A DNA stretch of 64,000 bases from Microlunatus speluncae. GTDB lineage: Bacteria > Actinomycetota > Actinomycetes > Propionibacteriales > Propionibacteriaceae. Below are positions 32,674 to 41,368 of the stretch, piece by piece; position 1 is the first letter of the stretch, and every line of letters starts with the position of its first letter. The notes under the pieces are model-generated. The model ran no database searches. It had not been told where the DNA came from and saw only the letters and a list, made by a program, of their open reading frames with translations. The translations under genes and the position numbers were made by a program. Where the stretch lies: positions 1 through 64,000 of the forward strand of contig NZ_VKCZ01000015.1 in the NCBI RefSeq assembly GCF_009299835.1. Reading direction: 5' to 3'.

Positions 32674-33738
32674 TCAGCTGAAGGCGAGGCCGAGGCCGGG
32701 GCGATCCTCGATCCGGATCCGGGCGCCGTCCCGGACCACCGGCGTCGGCGTCGTCACCAGCCCCAGTTGTTCGAACGAGGTGTCCTCGACCTCCTCGACC
32801 CACACCGGCCCGGGCAAGGTCACAGCCAGTTGCGCCGACACGTCGGCCAGCAGGTGCGGTGCGAGCTGCAGCCCGCTGGTCGCGGCCAGGTCGGCGATCC
32901 GCAGGAACGGGGTGATGCCGCCGACCCGGACCAGGTTGGGCTGCACCACGTCGATGCCACCGGCCTTGATCAACTCGGCGAACCGATACCGGTGATGGAC
33001 GTTCTCGCCGGCGGCGATCGGGATCGAGGTCCGGCGGCGCAACTCGACGTAGCTGTGGGTGTCGTCGGCGCGGACCGGCTCCTCGAGCCAGTACGGATCG
33101 AACCGGGTCAGCGCGTTCGCGCCGCGGAGGGCGGCCGGCAGATCCCAGCGCTGGTTGGCATCCAGCATCAGCGCCACGCCCGGGCCGATCAGCTCGCGGA
33201 CCGCCGCGACCCGGTCCAGATCGCGCTCCAGCTCGGGGCTGCCGATCTTGATCTTGATCGCCCGATAGCCGACGGCGAGCCAGCGGCGGACCTGCTCCAG
33301 CAGTTCGTCGGTCGGATAGTGCAGGTTCACCCCGCTGCCGTACCCCGGCAGCTCCCGATGTCGTACGCCGAGCAGGGCCGGCACCGACCGGTCGAGATCG
33401 CGGGCCTGCAGGTCCCAGAGAGCAAGATCGATTCCGGCCATCGCGATCGTCGTGATCCCGCCGCCACCGGCCTCGTGCAGGTGCGCCCAGAGATCGTCCC
33501 AGACGGCGACCGGGTGCGCCGGCTTGCCGATCAGGAAAGCGGTGATGTCGTGATCGAGCAGGGCCTGCACGGCCGCCGCGCCGATCGTCGGCGTCCAGCT
33601 GAACCCGGTGCCCCGGCGGCCGTCATCGGTGATCACCTCGACCACGATCACGTGCACCTCAGGCACGTCCGGTCCCCAGGGCCGCGGCAGCGGCGCGGTC
33701 AGCAGCCGGGTCCTGACCTTCGCGACCGTTCCGATCAT
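32674..33738 (-). CDS. Enolase-superfamily aldarolactone cycloisomerase or aldarate dehydratase
   Basis: A 354-residue enolase-superfamily protein with KIKIG (KxK bases near 164), metal ligands in MLDANQRW, WLEEPV and AAGENV, and a HLLADVS segment near 298 that supplies a His in the position used by mandelate-racemase-like dehydratases. Its neighbours are a 5-dehydro-4-deoxyglucarate dehydratase and a uronate dehydrogenase, so I infer it converts galactaro- or glucarolactone (or the open aldarate) to 5-dehydro-4-deoxyglucarate. That matches the galactarolactone cycloisomerase step known from Agrobacterium. I use the ATG two bases after the preceding stop; a TTG six bases earlier is possible. 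Confidence 0.78.
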   Translation of the reverse strand: MIGTVAKVRTRLLTAPLPRPWGPDVPEVHVIVVEVITDDGRRGTGFSWTPTIGAAAVQALLDHDITAFLIGKPAHPVAVWDDLWAHLHEAGGGGITTIAMAGIDLALWDLQARDLDRSVPALLGVRHRELPGYGSGVNLHYPTDELLEQVRRWLAVGYRAIKIKIGSPELERDLDRVAAVRELIGPGVALMLDANQRWDLPAALRGANALTRFDPYWLEEPVRADDTHSYVELRRRTSIPIAAGENVHHRYRFAELIKAGGIDVVQPNLVRVGGITPFLRIADLAATSGLQLAPHLLADVSAQLAVTLPGPVWVEEVEDTSFEQLGLVTTPTPVVRDGARIRIEDRPGLGLAFS

Positions 33739-33740
33739 CG

Positions 33741-34649
33741 TCAACCGACGAGCTCGTGGCCGCGGGCGAGGATCTCCCGCAACCGGGCCAGATCCTCGGC
33801 GGTCGGGTCGACCAACGGCGGCCGCACACCGCCGGCCGCCAGCCCGCCGTCGACCACGCCGGCCTTGATCAACGAGACGGCATAGCCCGGCACCCGGTCC
33901 CGCAGGGCGACCAGCGGCTCGTAGAAGCCGGTCAGCAACTCCAGCCGGCGCGGCTCGTCGCCCTCGGCCAGCGCGGTGTAGAAGGCGGTGGCGATCTTCG
34001 GCGCCATCGCGAACACGGCCGAGGAATAGAGCGGGATGCCGACGGCCCGGTAGGCCGCCTGGGACAGTTCGGCGGTGAGCAGGCCGTTGAAGAACTGGAA
34101 GTCGGTCCGGCCGGCGGCGTGCACGGCGAGCACGATCCGCTGCGCCTCGGCCAGGTCGCCGACGCCGTCCTTGAAGCCGATCACCTTCGGGTTCGCGGCC
34201 AGCCGGGCCATCGCCGCCGCCGTGAACTTCGCGTTCGCGCGGTGATAGACGATGATCGGCAGTTCGGTCGCCGCGGCCACCGTCTCGACGTAGTTGATCA
34301 AGCCGGCGACGGGCGCGTTGACCAGATACGGCGGCAACAGCAACAAGCCGTCCGCCCCGGCGTCCTGCGCGGCCCGGGCGCAGTCGATCGCGTGTCCGAG
34401 CGGTCCGCCGGCGCCGCTGATCACCGGCACCTTCCCGCCGGCCGCGGCCACGGTCGCCGCGACCACCTGGCCGACCTCGGCCACCGACAGGGCGTGGAAC
34501 TCGCCGGTGCCGCAGGCCGCGAAGATGCCGCCCGGCCCGTGCTCCAGCCGGGACCGGATCTGCTCGGTGATCAACTCCGGCACGACCCGGGAATGATCAT
34601 CGAACGGGGTGACCGGGAAGAACAGCACGCCATCGAACTTCATGGACAT
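33741..34649 (-). CDS. kdgD: 5-dehydro-4-deoxyglucarate dehydratase
   Basis: A 302-residue class I aldolase-fold enzyme of the DHDPS family. ACGTGEFHAL is the substrate carboxylate-binding loop characteristic of this subgroup, VYHRANA carries the catalytic Tyr, and IGFKDGVGD the Schiff-base lysine near residue 185. It dehydrates and decarboxylates 5-dehydro-4-deoxyglucarate to 2-oxoglutarate semialdehyde in aldarate/uronate oxidation. AGGAG from the end of the upstream udh gene serves as its ribosome binding site. The final dehydrogenase to 2-oxoglutarate is not in this window. Confidence 0.9.
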   Translation of the reverse strand: MSMKFDGVLFFPVTPFDDHSRVVPELITEQIRSRLEHGPGGIFAACGTGEFHALSVAEVGQVVAATVAAAGGKVPVISGAGGPLGHAIDCARAAQDAGADGLLLLPPYLVNAPVAGLINYVETVAAATELPIIVYHRANAKFTAAAMARLAANPKVIGFKDGVGDLAEAQRIVLAVHAAGRTDFQFFNGLLTAELSQAAYRAVGIPLYSSAVFAMAPKIATAFYTALAEGDEPRRLELLTGFYEPLVALRDRVPGYAVSLIKAGVVDGGLAAGGVRPPLVDPTAEDLARLREILARGHELVG

Positions 34650-34656
34650 CGGGCTC

Positions 34657-35571
34657 CTAGGACAGCGGGGATTCGTCGGAGTCGATCAACTCGGACCGCC
34701 AGCTGCGCTTCGGCCGCCAGCCGAGCAGTCGCTCGGCCTTGGTGATCGAGAACGCCGGCTCGGTGCCGGTCAGCCCGGCGGCGAGTTGCTCGGTGCCTGG
34801 ATGGTACAGCGGCATCAACTCCGCCAGCGGCTTGCGGGCCATCGCATCCGCCGCCCCGACGTAGAAGATCGAACCGCCCGGCACCTCGTCGGCGGCGCCG
34901 ATCCAGGTGTCGATGAAGTCGGCGGCGTCCCGGGCGTCGATGTAGTTGAACAGCGAGACCGCGGCCAGGCCGGGGTCGTCGAGTCGCTCCCGTACCGTGT
35001 GGCCCTGCTGGGTCGGCGCGCCGCGCCACTCCTCGGGCGAGATCACGAAGCACGGCCGGAAGACGCCGAGCCGGACCGAGCCGCCGGTCTGCCGGCTGAA
35101 CGTCGCCACCGTGTTCTCGATCGTCTGCTTCGACAGCGCGTAGGCGTTCCACGGTCGCAGCGGATGATCTTCGTCGATCGGCAGGTATTCCGGCATCCAG
35201 CCGTGCGGCGACCCGTAGCCCAGCGGGGTCGGGCTGGACGCGACCAGGATCCGCCGGGTGCCGTGCTCGATCGCCGCCTGCAGAGTGGTGAACGCGATCG
35301 TCGAGTTGGTGGTGAAGATCTGCCGCTCCGGCGCCGCGAACGGCACCGCGATCCCGGCCAGGTGGACCACCGCCTCCGGTCGGACGGCCGCGAACAGGGC
35401 GTCGCAGGCCGCCGCATCGGTCAGGTCGACCTGTCGCTCGGTCACGCCGTCCAGCGCCAGCCGCAGCGGCTCCCGCAGGTCGACCGACACGATCTCGTGC
35501 CCATGGCCGGCCAGGCCGGCGACGACGCTCCGCCCCAGTCGGCCGGCGCCGCCGGTCACCACGACCCTCAT
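34657..35571 (-). CDS. udh: Uronate dehydrogenase-like SDR
   Basis: A 304-residue extended short-chain dehydrogenase. GGAGRLGRSV near residues 7-16 binds NAD; the catalytic Tyr-x3-Lys is in NAYALSKQ near 141, with Ser in ASSPTPLGYG. Next to kdgD and an enolase-superfamily lactone enzyme, the most economical role is oxidation of D-glucuronate or D-galacturonate to the aldarolactone, as in known uronate dehydrogenases. A generic nucleotide-sugar epimerase is the alternative, less likely because of the neighbourhood and the ILVASSPTPLGY core. Starts four bases inside the Gfo/Idh gene. Confidence 0.75.
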   Translation of the reverse strand: MRVVVTGGAGRLGRSVVAGLAGHGHEIVSVDLREPLRLALDGVTERQVDLTDAAACDALFAAVRPEAVVHLAGIAVPFAAPERQIFTTNSTIAFTTLQAAIEHGTRRILVASSPTPLGYGSPHGWMPEYLPIDEDHPLRPWNAYALSKQTIENTVATFSRQTGGSVRLGVFRPCFVISPEEWRGAPTQQGHTVRERLDDPGLAAVSLFNYIDARDAADFIDTWIGAADEVPGGSIFYVGAADAMARKPLAELMPLYHPGTEQLAAGLTGTEPAFSITKAERLLGWRPKRSWRSELIDSDESPLS

Positions 35572-36887
35572 GCGGGACCTTCCTCCAACGGGAACCCGTG
35601 GTCGGCCAGCCGGACCGGCAGCCCGGTCTCCAGGCTCTGGTTGCCCGCGACCCCGACCAGCACGCTCCGGATCCCGTCGAGGTAGCCGGCCTTGCGCCCG
35701 AGCGCGTCCTCCCGCGGCTCGCGGAACAGGTCGTCGAGCAAGATCACGTCGCCGCCGCCGTGGCCGCCGCTGCTCGTCTGGACCTCCACCTCGGTCGCCT
35801 GCTGCCAGTGCTTCTGCAGCAGGATCCGGGCGCCCTTGGGCCGGACGTCGGCATGCTCGCCGTCGTCGTTCGCCGTCGGGTCGACGTTGGTCGTGGCCGG
35901 CCGGACCCAGGAGGACTCGACCACCTCGATCTCCAGCCGGCCCGCGGTGCCGGTGAAGCCGACCCGGTAACCCTCCCACGGCGCGTGCGCGGTGAGGTTG
36001 TACGAGAGGTTGGCGCCACCGGCGTAGCCGACCAGCAGGCTGAGGTTGTCCTCGATCGTGATGCCGGGGGCGAAGACGTCCTGGTCGCGGTGATAGCCGT
36101 CGGCCTGCTCGGCCTCGAGGTAGAGCCGCCGGTTGGTCTCGTTGGCGGCCAGGTCGAAGTGGAACGGGTCGGTGGCCGGATCGGTGTCCCGACTCAGCGC
36201 CGGTCGTGGCTCCAGACCGCGGGCGGCGGCATTCTCGTCGCCGTAGTAGCGCAGTCCGCCCCGGGCGTACACGCTCTCCGGTGAGCGGCCGAGCCACCAG
36301 TTGGCCAGGTCGAAGTGGTGGGTGGACTTGTGCACCAGCAGGCCGCCGGAGTTCTTCTTCTCCCGGTGCCAGCGGCGGAAGTAGTCGGCGCCGTGCGAGG
36401 TGTTCAGCAGCCACTCGAAGTGCACCGCGGTGACGGTGCCGATCTCGCCGTCGGCGATCAGCTTCCGGACCATCGAGTTCCGCGGCGAGTAGCGGTAGTT
36501 GAAGGTGACGGTCAGCGTCCCGGACGACTTCTCCACCGAGTCGACGATCTTGCCGATCCGCTCGGCCGTCGTCGTCATCGGCTTCTCGGTGATCACGTCC
36601 AGGCCGCGATCGAGGGCGGCGCAGATGTAGTCGGAATGGGTCACGTCGATCGAGGTGACGATCACACAGTCCGGCCGCTGCTCGTCGAGCATTTTCTCGA
36701 AGTCGGCGGCGGGGTAGGTGGCCACGGTCGCCGGCTGCAACTGCTCGGAGTGGTACGCCAGCCGGACCGGGTTGGTGTCGCACAGGGCGACCAGCTCGCC
36801 GACGTCGGCGTGGGTCTCGGTCAGGGCCTTGAGATACATCCGGGCCCGGGAGCCGGTCCCGACGAGTGCGTACCGTTTCCTGGTCAT
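35568..36887 (-). CDS. Gfo/Idh/MocA-family oxidoreductase
   Basis: A 439-residue NAD(P)-dependent oxidoreductase. The Rossmann N-terminus (YALVGTGSRARMYL) and the EKPMTTT motif near residue 103 carrying the catalytic Lys are clear; the C-terminal domain has the usual alpha/beta sheet with KSTHHFDLANWW and a late disordered loop. It is longer than the typical 350 residues. ATG after GAGGAGAG is preferred over a GTG six bases upstream. It is the first gene of the uronate operon, directly downstream of a putative LacI-controlled promoter, and may oxidise a sugar or glycoside before udh acts. Confidence 0.85.
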   Translation of the reverse strand: MTRKRYALVGTGSRARMYLKALTETHADVGELVALCDTNPVRLAYHSEQLQPATVATYPAADFEKMLDEQRPDCVIVTSIDVTHSDYICAALDRGLDVITEKPMTTTAERIGKIVDSVEKSSGTLTVTFNYRYSPRNSMVRKLIADGEIGTVTAVHFEWLLNTSHGADYFRRWHREKKNSGGLLVHKSTHHFDLANWWLGRSPESVYARGGLRYYGDENAAARGLEPRPALSRDTDPATDPFHFDLAANETNRRLYLEAEQADGYHRDQDVFAPGITIEDNLSLLVGYAGGANLSYNLTAHAPWEGYRVGFTGTAGRLEIEVVESSWVRPATTNVDPTANDDGEHADVRPKGARILLQKHWQQATEVEVQTSSGGHGGGDVILLDDLFREPREDALGRKAGYLDGIRSVLVGVAGNQSLETGLPVRLADHGFPLEEGPA

Positions 36888-36922
36888 GATCACATCTCTC
36901 CTCGTGGGCGTTACCGCCGTGA

Positions 36923-36967
36923 GTAACCGATTTCTGCACTCTATTCGGGCAGTCGCGGCAATCGCAA
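36923..36967 (-). promoter_or_regulatory. Promoter with LacI-type operator for the uronate operon
   Basis: On the reverse strand TTGCGA (36967-36962), an 18-base spacer and TAGAGT (36943-36938) form a plausible sigma-70-type promoter. Immediately downstream is GAAATCGGTTAC within 36923-36937, matching the GAAA-N-CG-R-TT-N-C pattern found twice more upstream of the ABC importer. The position over the transcription start fits repression. Confidence 0.6.
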
Positions 36968-37078
36968 GCCAAAGGTCCCCAGTCTGAGCGGCGACCGGAT
37001 ATGCTGCGCGTTATTGGATTAAATCGACGGGGGTCATGAGGCAAACCGGGATCCGGCCTGGGAGAGAGCGGGGAGTTG

Positions 37079-38089
37079 ATGGCGCGTTCGCGCGACAAGG
37101 CCAGAGTCACCATTGCGGACGTTGCCACTCAGGCGGGGGTTTCACGAGCAACCGTTTCCCGGGTGATGAACGGCCTGCCGACGGTTGATCGCGAGATCAG
37201 CGAACGGGTGCTCAAGGCGGCCGAGCGGCTGAACTACACCCCCAGCGCCGCCGCCCGCAGCCTGGCTCTGGGCCGGACCCACACGATCGGCTACATCGTC
37301 CCGGATCTGACCAACCCGGCATTCCACGGCGCGATGCGGGGCCTGAGCCTCGCCGCCGCCAAGGAGAACTACCGGGTGCTGGTCGCCGACACCGCCGAGC
37401 GGGTGGAGGAGGAAGCGATCCTCGCCGTCGAGTCCCGTCGCCGCTGCGACGCCCTGGTGCTCGTGGCGCCGCGGATGCCGGAGGAAGAGTTGCGCCGGCT
37501 GCTGCCCGAGCTGGCGCCGGTGGTGCTGCTCAACCGGGAGCCGACCGACGACTCCTCACCGCTGCTCGGGATTGACTGGGCCTCCGGGATCCGGGATCTG
37601 GTGCGGCACCTGACCGGGCTCGGTCACCGCCGGATCGCCTATCTCGCCGGTCCGCCGATCAGCGCCTCCAATGCCGCCCGGCTGCGCGGGTTCGAGAGTT
37701 TCGCCGACACCATCGAGCTCGTCTCCATCCCCTGCGGGGCGATGTTCTCCGACGGGCACGCGGCCGCCGGCGAGGTGCTCGACTCGGGTGCCACCGCGGT
37801 GATCGCGTTCAACGACGTGGTCGCTCTCGGGCTGCTCGGCGCACTGCACGAGCTCGGCGTCGAGGTGCCGGACCGGCTCTCCGTCGCCGGCTTCGACGAC
37901 ATCCCGTTCGCGAAGTTCACCAGCCCGGCCCTGACCACGGCCTCGGTGCCGCAGCTCGAGCTCGGTGAGCTGGCCTGGGAGAGCCTGCGGGCGATGCTGA
38001 ACGGCGAGAAGCCGCAGCGGAGCGCCATGTTCCGTCCCCGGCTGGTGGCCCGCAGCAGCACGGCCCGCGTCTCGACCGCCGGAAACTGA
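37079..38089 (+). CDS. LacI-family transcriptional regulator
   Basis: A 336-residue repressor. The helix-turn-helix and hinge are VTIADVATQAGVSRATVSRVMNG (residues 8-30) and LNYTPSAAARSLA; the rest is the periplasmic-binding-like sugar sensor (TIGYIVPDLTNPAFHGAM ... VAGFDDIPFAKF). It lies between the uronate operon and the importer, divergent from the first. Three similar central-CG palindromes at their promoters are candidate operators. The inducer is likely the imported sugar, a uronide, or a pathway intermediate, but that is inferred. Confidence 0.93.
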   Translation: MARSRDKARVTIADVATQAGVSRATVSRVMNGLPTVDREISERVLKAAERLNYTPSAAARSLALGRTHTIGYIVPDLTNPAFHGAMRGLSLAAAKENYRVLVADTAERVEEEAILAVESRRRCDALVLVAPRMPEEELRRLLPELAPVVLLNREPTDDSSPLLGIDWASGIRDLVRHLTGLGHRRIAYLAGPPISASNAARLRGFESFADTIELVSIPCGAMFSDGHAAAGEVLDSGATAVIAFNDVVALGLLGALHELGVEVPDRLSVAGFDDIPFAKFTSPALTTASVPQLELGELAWESLRAMLNGEKPQRSAMFRPRLVARSSTARVSTAGN

Positions 38090-38091
38090 CC

Positions 38092-38161
38092 GGAATCGGT
38101 TTCTGGGCTCTTCTCGCCGACATTGACACAGCCACCTCGGGGCTGTTAGAAAGCGATTACT
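38092..38161 (+). promoter_or_regulatory. Promoter and two LacI-type operators of the ABC importer operon
   Basis: TTGACA at 38123-38128 and TAGAAA at 38147-38152, 18 bases apart, form a strong promoter. GAAAGCGATTAC overlaps the -10 (38148-38161). A second palindrome, GAAACCGATTCC on the reverse strand, lies upstream at 38092-38105. Paired sites about 56 bases apart are consistent with looping or cooperative repression by the neighbouring LacI protein. Confidence 0.65.
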
Positions 38162-38205
38162 GAGCTTCCCAACCCAGCTCGGTGAATCGGAAGGACGAGT
38201 CGACG

Positions 38206-39516
38206 ATGATTCCAGGATCCCCGAACCAACGCCCGGCGGCACTGAGCCGGCGCTCTGTGCTCGGCCTCGGGCTGTCCGCGGCCGGGGCGGTCGCGCTGGC
38301 CGGCTGTGGCCGCGGTCAGAGCGGCGGCGGCACCGGCCAGCTCCGCGTCACCTGGTGGGGCAACGACACCAGAAACGCCAACACCCGCAAGATCATCGAG
38401 GCCTTCAAGGCCGTGAAACCGGACGTCACGCTCAGTCCCGAGCCCGGCGACTGGAGTGCCTACTGGGACAAGCTCGCCACTCAGGTGGCCGGCAACGATG
38501 CGCCGGACATCATCCAGATGGACGAGAAGTACGTGCGCGAGTACGGCGGCCGCGGGGCCCTGCTGGATCTGAACGGCAAGGTCGACGTGTCCAAGTTCGC
38601 TCCGGGTACGGTCGAACCCGGTCAGACGGACACCGGCCTGATGGCGATCAATGCCGGGGTCAACGCGCCGGTCGGAATGGTCCACCCGAAGGTCTTCGCC
38701 GCGGCCGGGGTCGAGCCGCCCGACGACTCGACCTGGACCTGGGACGACCTGATCAAGATCTCGGCCGAGGTGACGAAGAACAGCCCGGACGGCACCTTCG
38801 GGATGGGGTCGATGATCTCCAACGACGCCGCCTTCAGTGCCTTCCTCCGGCAGCGCGGCAAGGGCCTGTTCACGGCCACCGGACTCGCCTTCGACGAGGC
38901 CGACGCGACCGAGTGGTACGCGTACAACCTCGAGGTGATGAACTCCAAGGCCGGTCAGCCGGCCAGCGTGGTGGCCGAGGAGGACGGCCAGTCGCTGGAC
39001 CAGGGGGCCTTCGCGACCGGCAAGCTCGGCCTCGGCTTCGCCTGGTCCAACCAGGTCAGCGCCTTCGACAACGCCTCGGGCGAGAACATCACGCTGCTCC
39101 GGCTGCCGAGCGAGGCGGGCAGCGCCGCCGAGGCCAAGCTCTGGTACAAGGCGTCCCAGTTCTGGTCGATCTCGGCCGAGTCGGGTGATCCGGATGCGGC
39201 CGTCGCCTTCGTCAACTTCCTGGTCAACTCCGTCGAGTCCGGCAAGATCGGGCTGACCGAGCGCGGCGTCCCGCCGAACACCGAGGTCCGCGGCGCGATC
39301 GAGGCCGACCTGAACGCGTCGGACAAGAAGGTGATCACCTTCCTCGACAAGATCAAGCCCGAGCTCGGCGACACCCCGCTGCCGCCGCCGATCGGCGCCG
39401 GAAACCTGCCCGACGTGGTCAAGCGGTACGGGCAGGAGGTGTTGTTCGGCCAGTCCAAGCCGGCCGATGCCGCGGCCAAGATGATCGGCGAGATCAACGC
39501 CAACATCAAGAAGTAG
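38206..39516 (+). CDS. Sugar ABC transporter substrate-binding lipoprotein (Tat-type)
   Basis: A 436-residue extracellular solute-binding protein of family 1. The N-terminus has a twin-arginine motif (SRRSVLGLG) leading to a lipobox LAGC near residue 33, so it is exported folded and lipid-anchored. The mature part (LRVTWWGNDTRNANTRKIIEAF ... VSAFDNASGENI) is typical of carbohydrate-binding proteins. The ATG was chosen for its AAGGACGAG site over an earlier GTG. First gene of an operon with two permeases and an M24-like protein. Likely ligand: a uronate-containing oligosaccharide or glycoside, inferred from the shared regulator. Confidence 0.9.
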   Translation: MIPGSPNQRPAALSRRSVLGLGLSAAGAVALAGCGRGQSGGGTGQLRVTWWGNDTRNANTRKIIEAFKAVKPDVTLSPEPGDWSAYWDKLATQVAGNDAPDIIQMDEKYVREYGGRGALLDLNGKVDVSKFAPGTVEPGQTDTGLMAINAGVNAPVGMVHPKVFAAAGVEPPDDSTWTWDDLIKISAEVTKNSPDGTFGMGSMISNDAAFSAFLRQRGKGLFTATGLAFDEADATEWYAYNLEVMNSKAGQPASVVAEEDGQSLDQGAFATGKLGLGFAWSNQVSAFDNASGENITLLRLPSEAGSAAEAKLWYKASQFWSISAESGDPDAAVAFVNFLVNSVESGKIGLTERGVPPNTEVRGAIEADLNASDKKVITFLDKIKPELGDTPLPPPIGAGNLPDVVKRYGQEVLFGQSKPADAAAKMIGEINANIKK

Positions 39517-39531
39517 GGACAGGGTCACACG

Positions 39532-40467
39532 ATGAGTGTTGTCGGGGAGCTCAGCGCGCTGCGCCGGGCGAAGAAGGGCGGCACCAAGGAGGAGACGCCG
39601 GACAACAAGGTCGCCTACCTGTTCCTGGCGCCATGGTTGATCGGTCTGTTCGGCATCACGATCGGGCCGATGATCGCCTCGCTGTTCCTCTCCTTCACCG
39701 ACTACAACCTGATCCAGGCACCGAAGTGGATCGGGTTGGAGAATTTCATCGCGATGGCGAACGACGCCCGGCTGCTGAACTCGCTCCGGGTGACGTTCAC
39801 CTACGTGATCGTTTCGGTGCCGCTGCAGCTGATGCTGGCGCTGGGCATCGCGATCGTGCTCGATCGCGGCATGCGTGGCCTGGCCTTCTACCGGTCGATC
39901 TTCTATCTGCCGTCACTGCTCGGCTCCTCGGTCGCGGTGGCGATCCTGTGGCGGCAGATCTTCGGCACCACCGGCCTGGTCAACCAGCTGCTGCTGTTCC
40001 TCGGAGTGCAGTCGCCGCCGGGTTGGATCTCCAACCCGGACACGGCCCTGGGCGCGATCATCCTGCTGCACGTCTGGACCTTCGGCTCGCCGATGATCAT
40101 CTTCCTGGCCGGGCTGCGACAGATCCCGCGGATGTACTACGAGGCGGCCGAGGTCGACGGGGCCAGTCGCAGGACCCGGTTCGTCAGCATCACGCTGCCG
40201 CTGCTGTCGCCGATCATCTTCTTCAATCTGGTGTTGCAGATCATCGGGGCGTTCCAGTCCTTCACCCAGGCGTTCATCGTCTCGGGCGGCTCCGGTGGGC
40301 CGTCGGACTCGACCATGTTCTACACGCTGTACCTGTACCAGAAGGGATTCGGGCAGTTGGACATGGGATATGCCTCGGCGATGGCCTGGCTGCTGGTGGT
40401 GATCATCGGCGGCTTCACCGCGATCAACTTCCTGGCTGCCAAGTATTGGGTGTTCTACGATGACTGA
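39532..40467 (+). CDS. Sugar ABC transporter permease (MalF-like)
   Basis: A 311-residue inner-membrane permease with six predicted helices. The cytoplasmic EAA loop (YEAAEVDGASRRTRFVSITLPLL), which docks to the ATPase, lies near residue 203. The basic soluble N-terminus (ALRRAKKGGTKEE) is usual for MalF-type subunits in actinobacteria. It overlaps the second permease by eight bases. No ATP-binding subunit is encoded nearby; a shared MsiK-like ATPase elsewhere is the expected solution. Confidence 0.92.
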   Translation: MSVVGELSALRRAKKGGTKEETPDNKVAYLFLAPWLIGLFGITIGPMIASLFLSFTDYNLIQAPKWIGLENFIAMANDARLLNSLRVTFTYVIVSVPLQLMLALGIAIVLDRGMRGLAFYRSIFYLPSLLGSSVAVAILWRQIFGTTGLVNQLLLFLGVQSPPGWISNPDTALGAIILLHVWTFGSPMIIFLAGLRQIPRMYYEAAEVDGASRRTRFVSITLPLLSPIIFFNLVLQIIGAFQSFTQAFIVSGGSGGPSDSTMFYTLYLYQKGFGQLDMGYASAMAWLLVVIIGGFTAINFLAAKYWVFYDD

Positions 40468-41368
40468 GCTGATCGAGGCCGAACGGACCCGGACCGCGCC
40501 GCCGCCGGTGCGCCGCAACCAGACCAGGCAGCGCCCGGTCGGGGCGATGGTCCGGTCGGTGATCAAGCACGTGCTTCTGATCGCCGCCGGCGTGCTGATG
40601 ATCTATCCGCTGCTCTGGATGGCGGTCAGCTCGCTGCGGCCCAACGATCTGATCTTCCGTCAGCCCGGGCTGTGGCTGAGCAGCCTCAACGTGGAGAACT
40701 ACCAGGTCGGCTGGCACGCGCTGGCCTTCCCGTTCGGGCAGTATCTGGCCAACTCGGCGATCGTGGTGCTCGGCTCGATCGTGGGCAACCTGGTCTCCTG
40801 CTCCCTGGCCGCGTACGCCTTCGCCCGGCTGAAGTTCAAGCTGCGCCGGGTCTGGTTCGCGATGATGCTGGTGACGATCATGCTGCCGTTCCACGTCACC
40901 GTGGTGCCGCAATACATCATGTTTTCCCAGCTGGACTGGGTGAACACGTTCTGGCCGCTGCTGGTGCCGAAGTTCCTGGCCACCGACGCGTTCTTCGTCT
41001 TCCTGATGGTCCAGTTCATCCGCGGCATCCCGACCCAGCTGGACGAGGCCGCTCGGCTCGACGGTTGCGGCCACATCAAGATCTTCGGCTACATCATCCT
41101 GCCGCTGATGGTGCCGGCCCTGGCCACCGCGGCGATCTTCACGTTCATCTGGACCTGGAACGACTTCTTCACCGCGCTGATCTATCTGACCGCGCCGGAC
41201 ATGTTCACCGTGCCGATCGCGCTCCGGTCGTTCATCGACTCCACCGGCGGCAGCAACTGGGGCGCCATGTTCGCCATGTCGGTGATCTCACTGCTGCCGA
41301 TCTTCCTGGCCTTCCTCTTCGGCCAACGCTTCCTGATCAAGGGCATCGCGACGACGGGACTCAAGTGA
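40460..41368 (+). CDS. Sugar ABC transporter permease (MalG-like)
   Basis: A 302-residue permease with six hydrophobic helices and the EAA motif (LDEAARLDGCGHIKIFGYIILPL) near residue 195. It partners the preceding MalF-like protein. The last codons overlap the start of the M24-like gene (GTGA), so all four genes of the importer operon are translationally linked. Confidence 0.92.
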   Translation: MTELIEAERTRTAPPPVRRNQTRQRPVGAMVRSVIKHVLLIAAGVLMIYPLLWMAVSSLRPNDLIFRQPGLWLSSLNVENYQVGWHALAFPFGQYLANSAIVVLGSIVGNLVSCSLAAYAFARLKFKLRRVWFAMMLVTIMLPFHVTVVPQYIMFSQLDWVNTFWPLLVPKFLATDAFFVFLMVQFIRGIPTQLDEAARLDGCGHIKIFGYIILPLMVPALATAAIFTFIWTWNDFFTALIYLTAPDMFTVPIALRSFIDSTGGSNWGAMFAMSVISLLPIFLAFLFGQRFLIKGIATTGLK

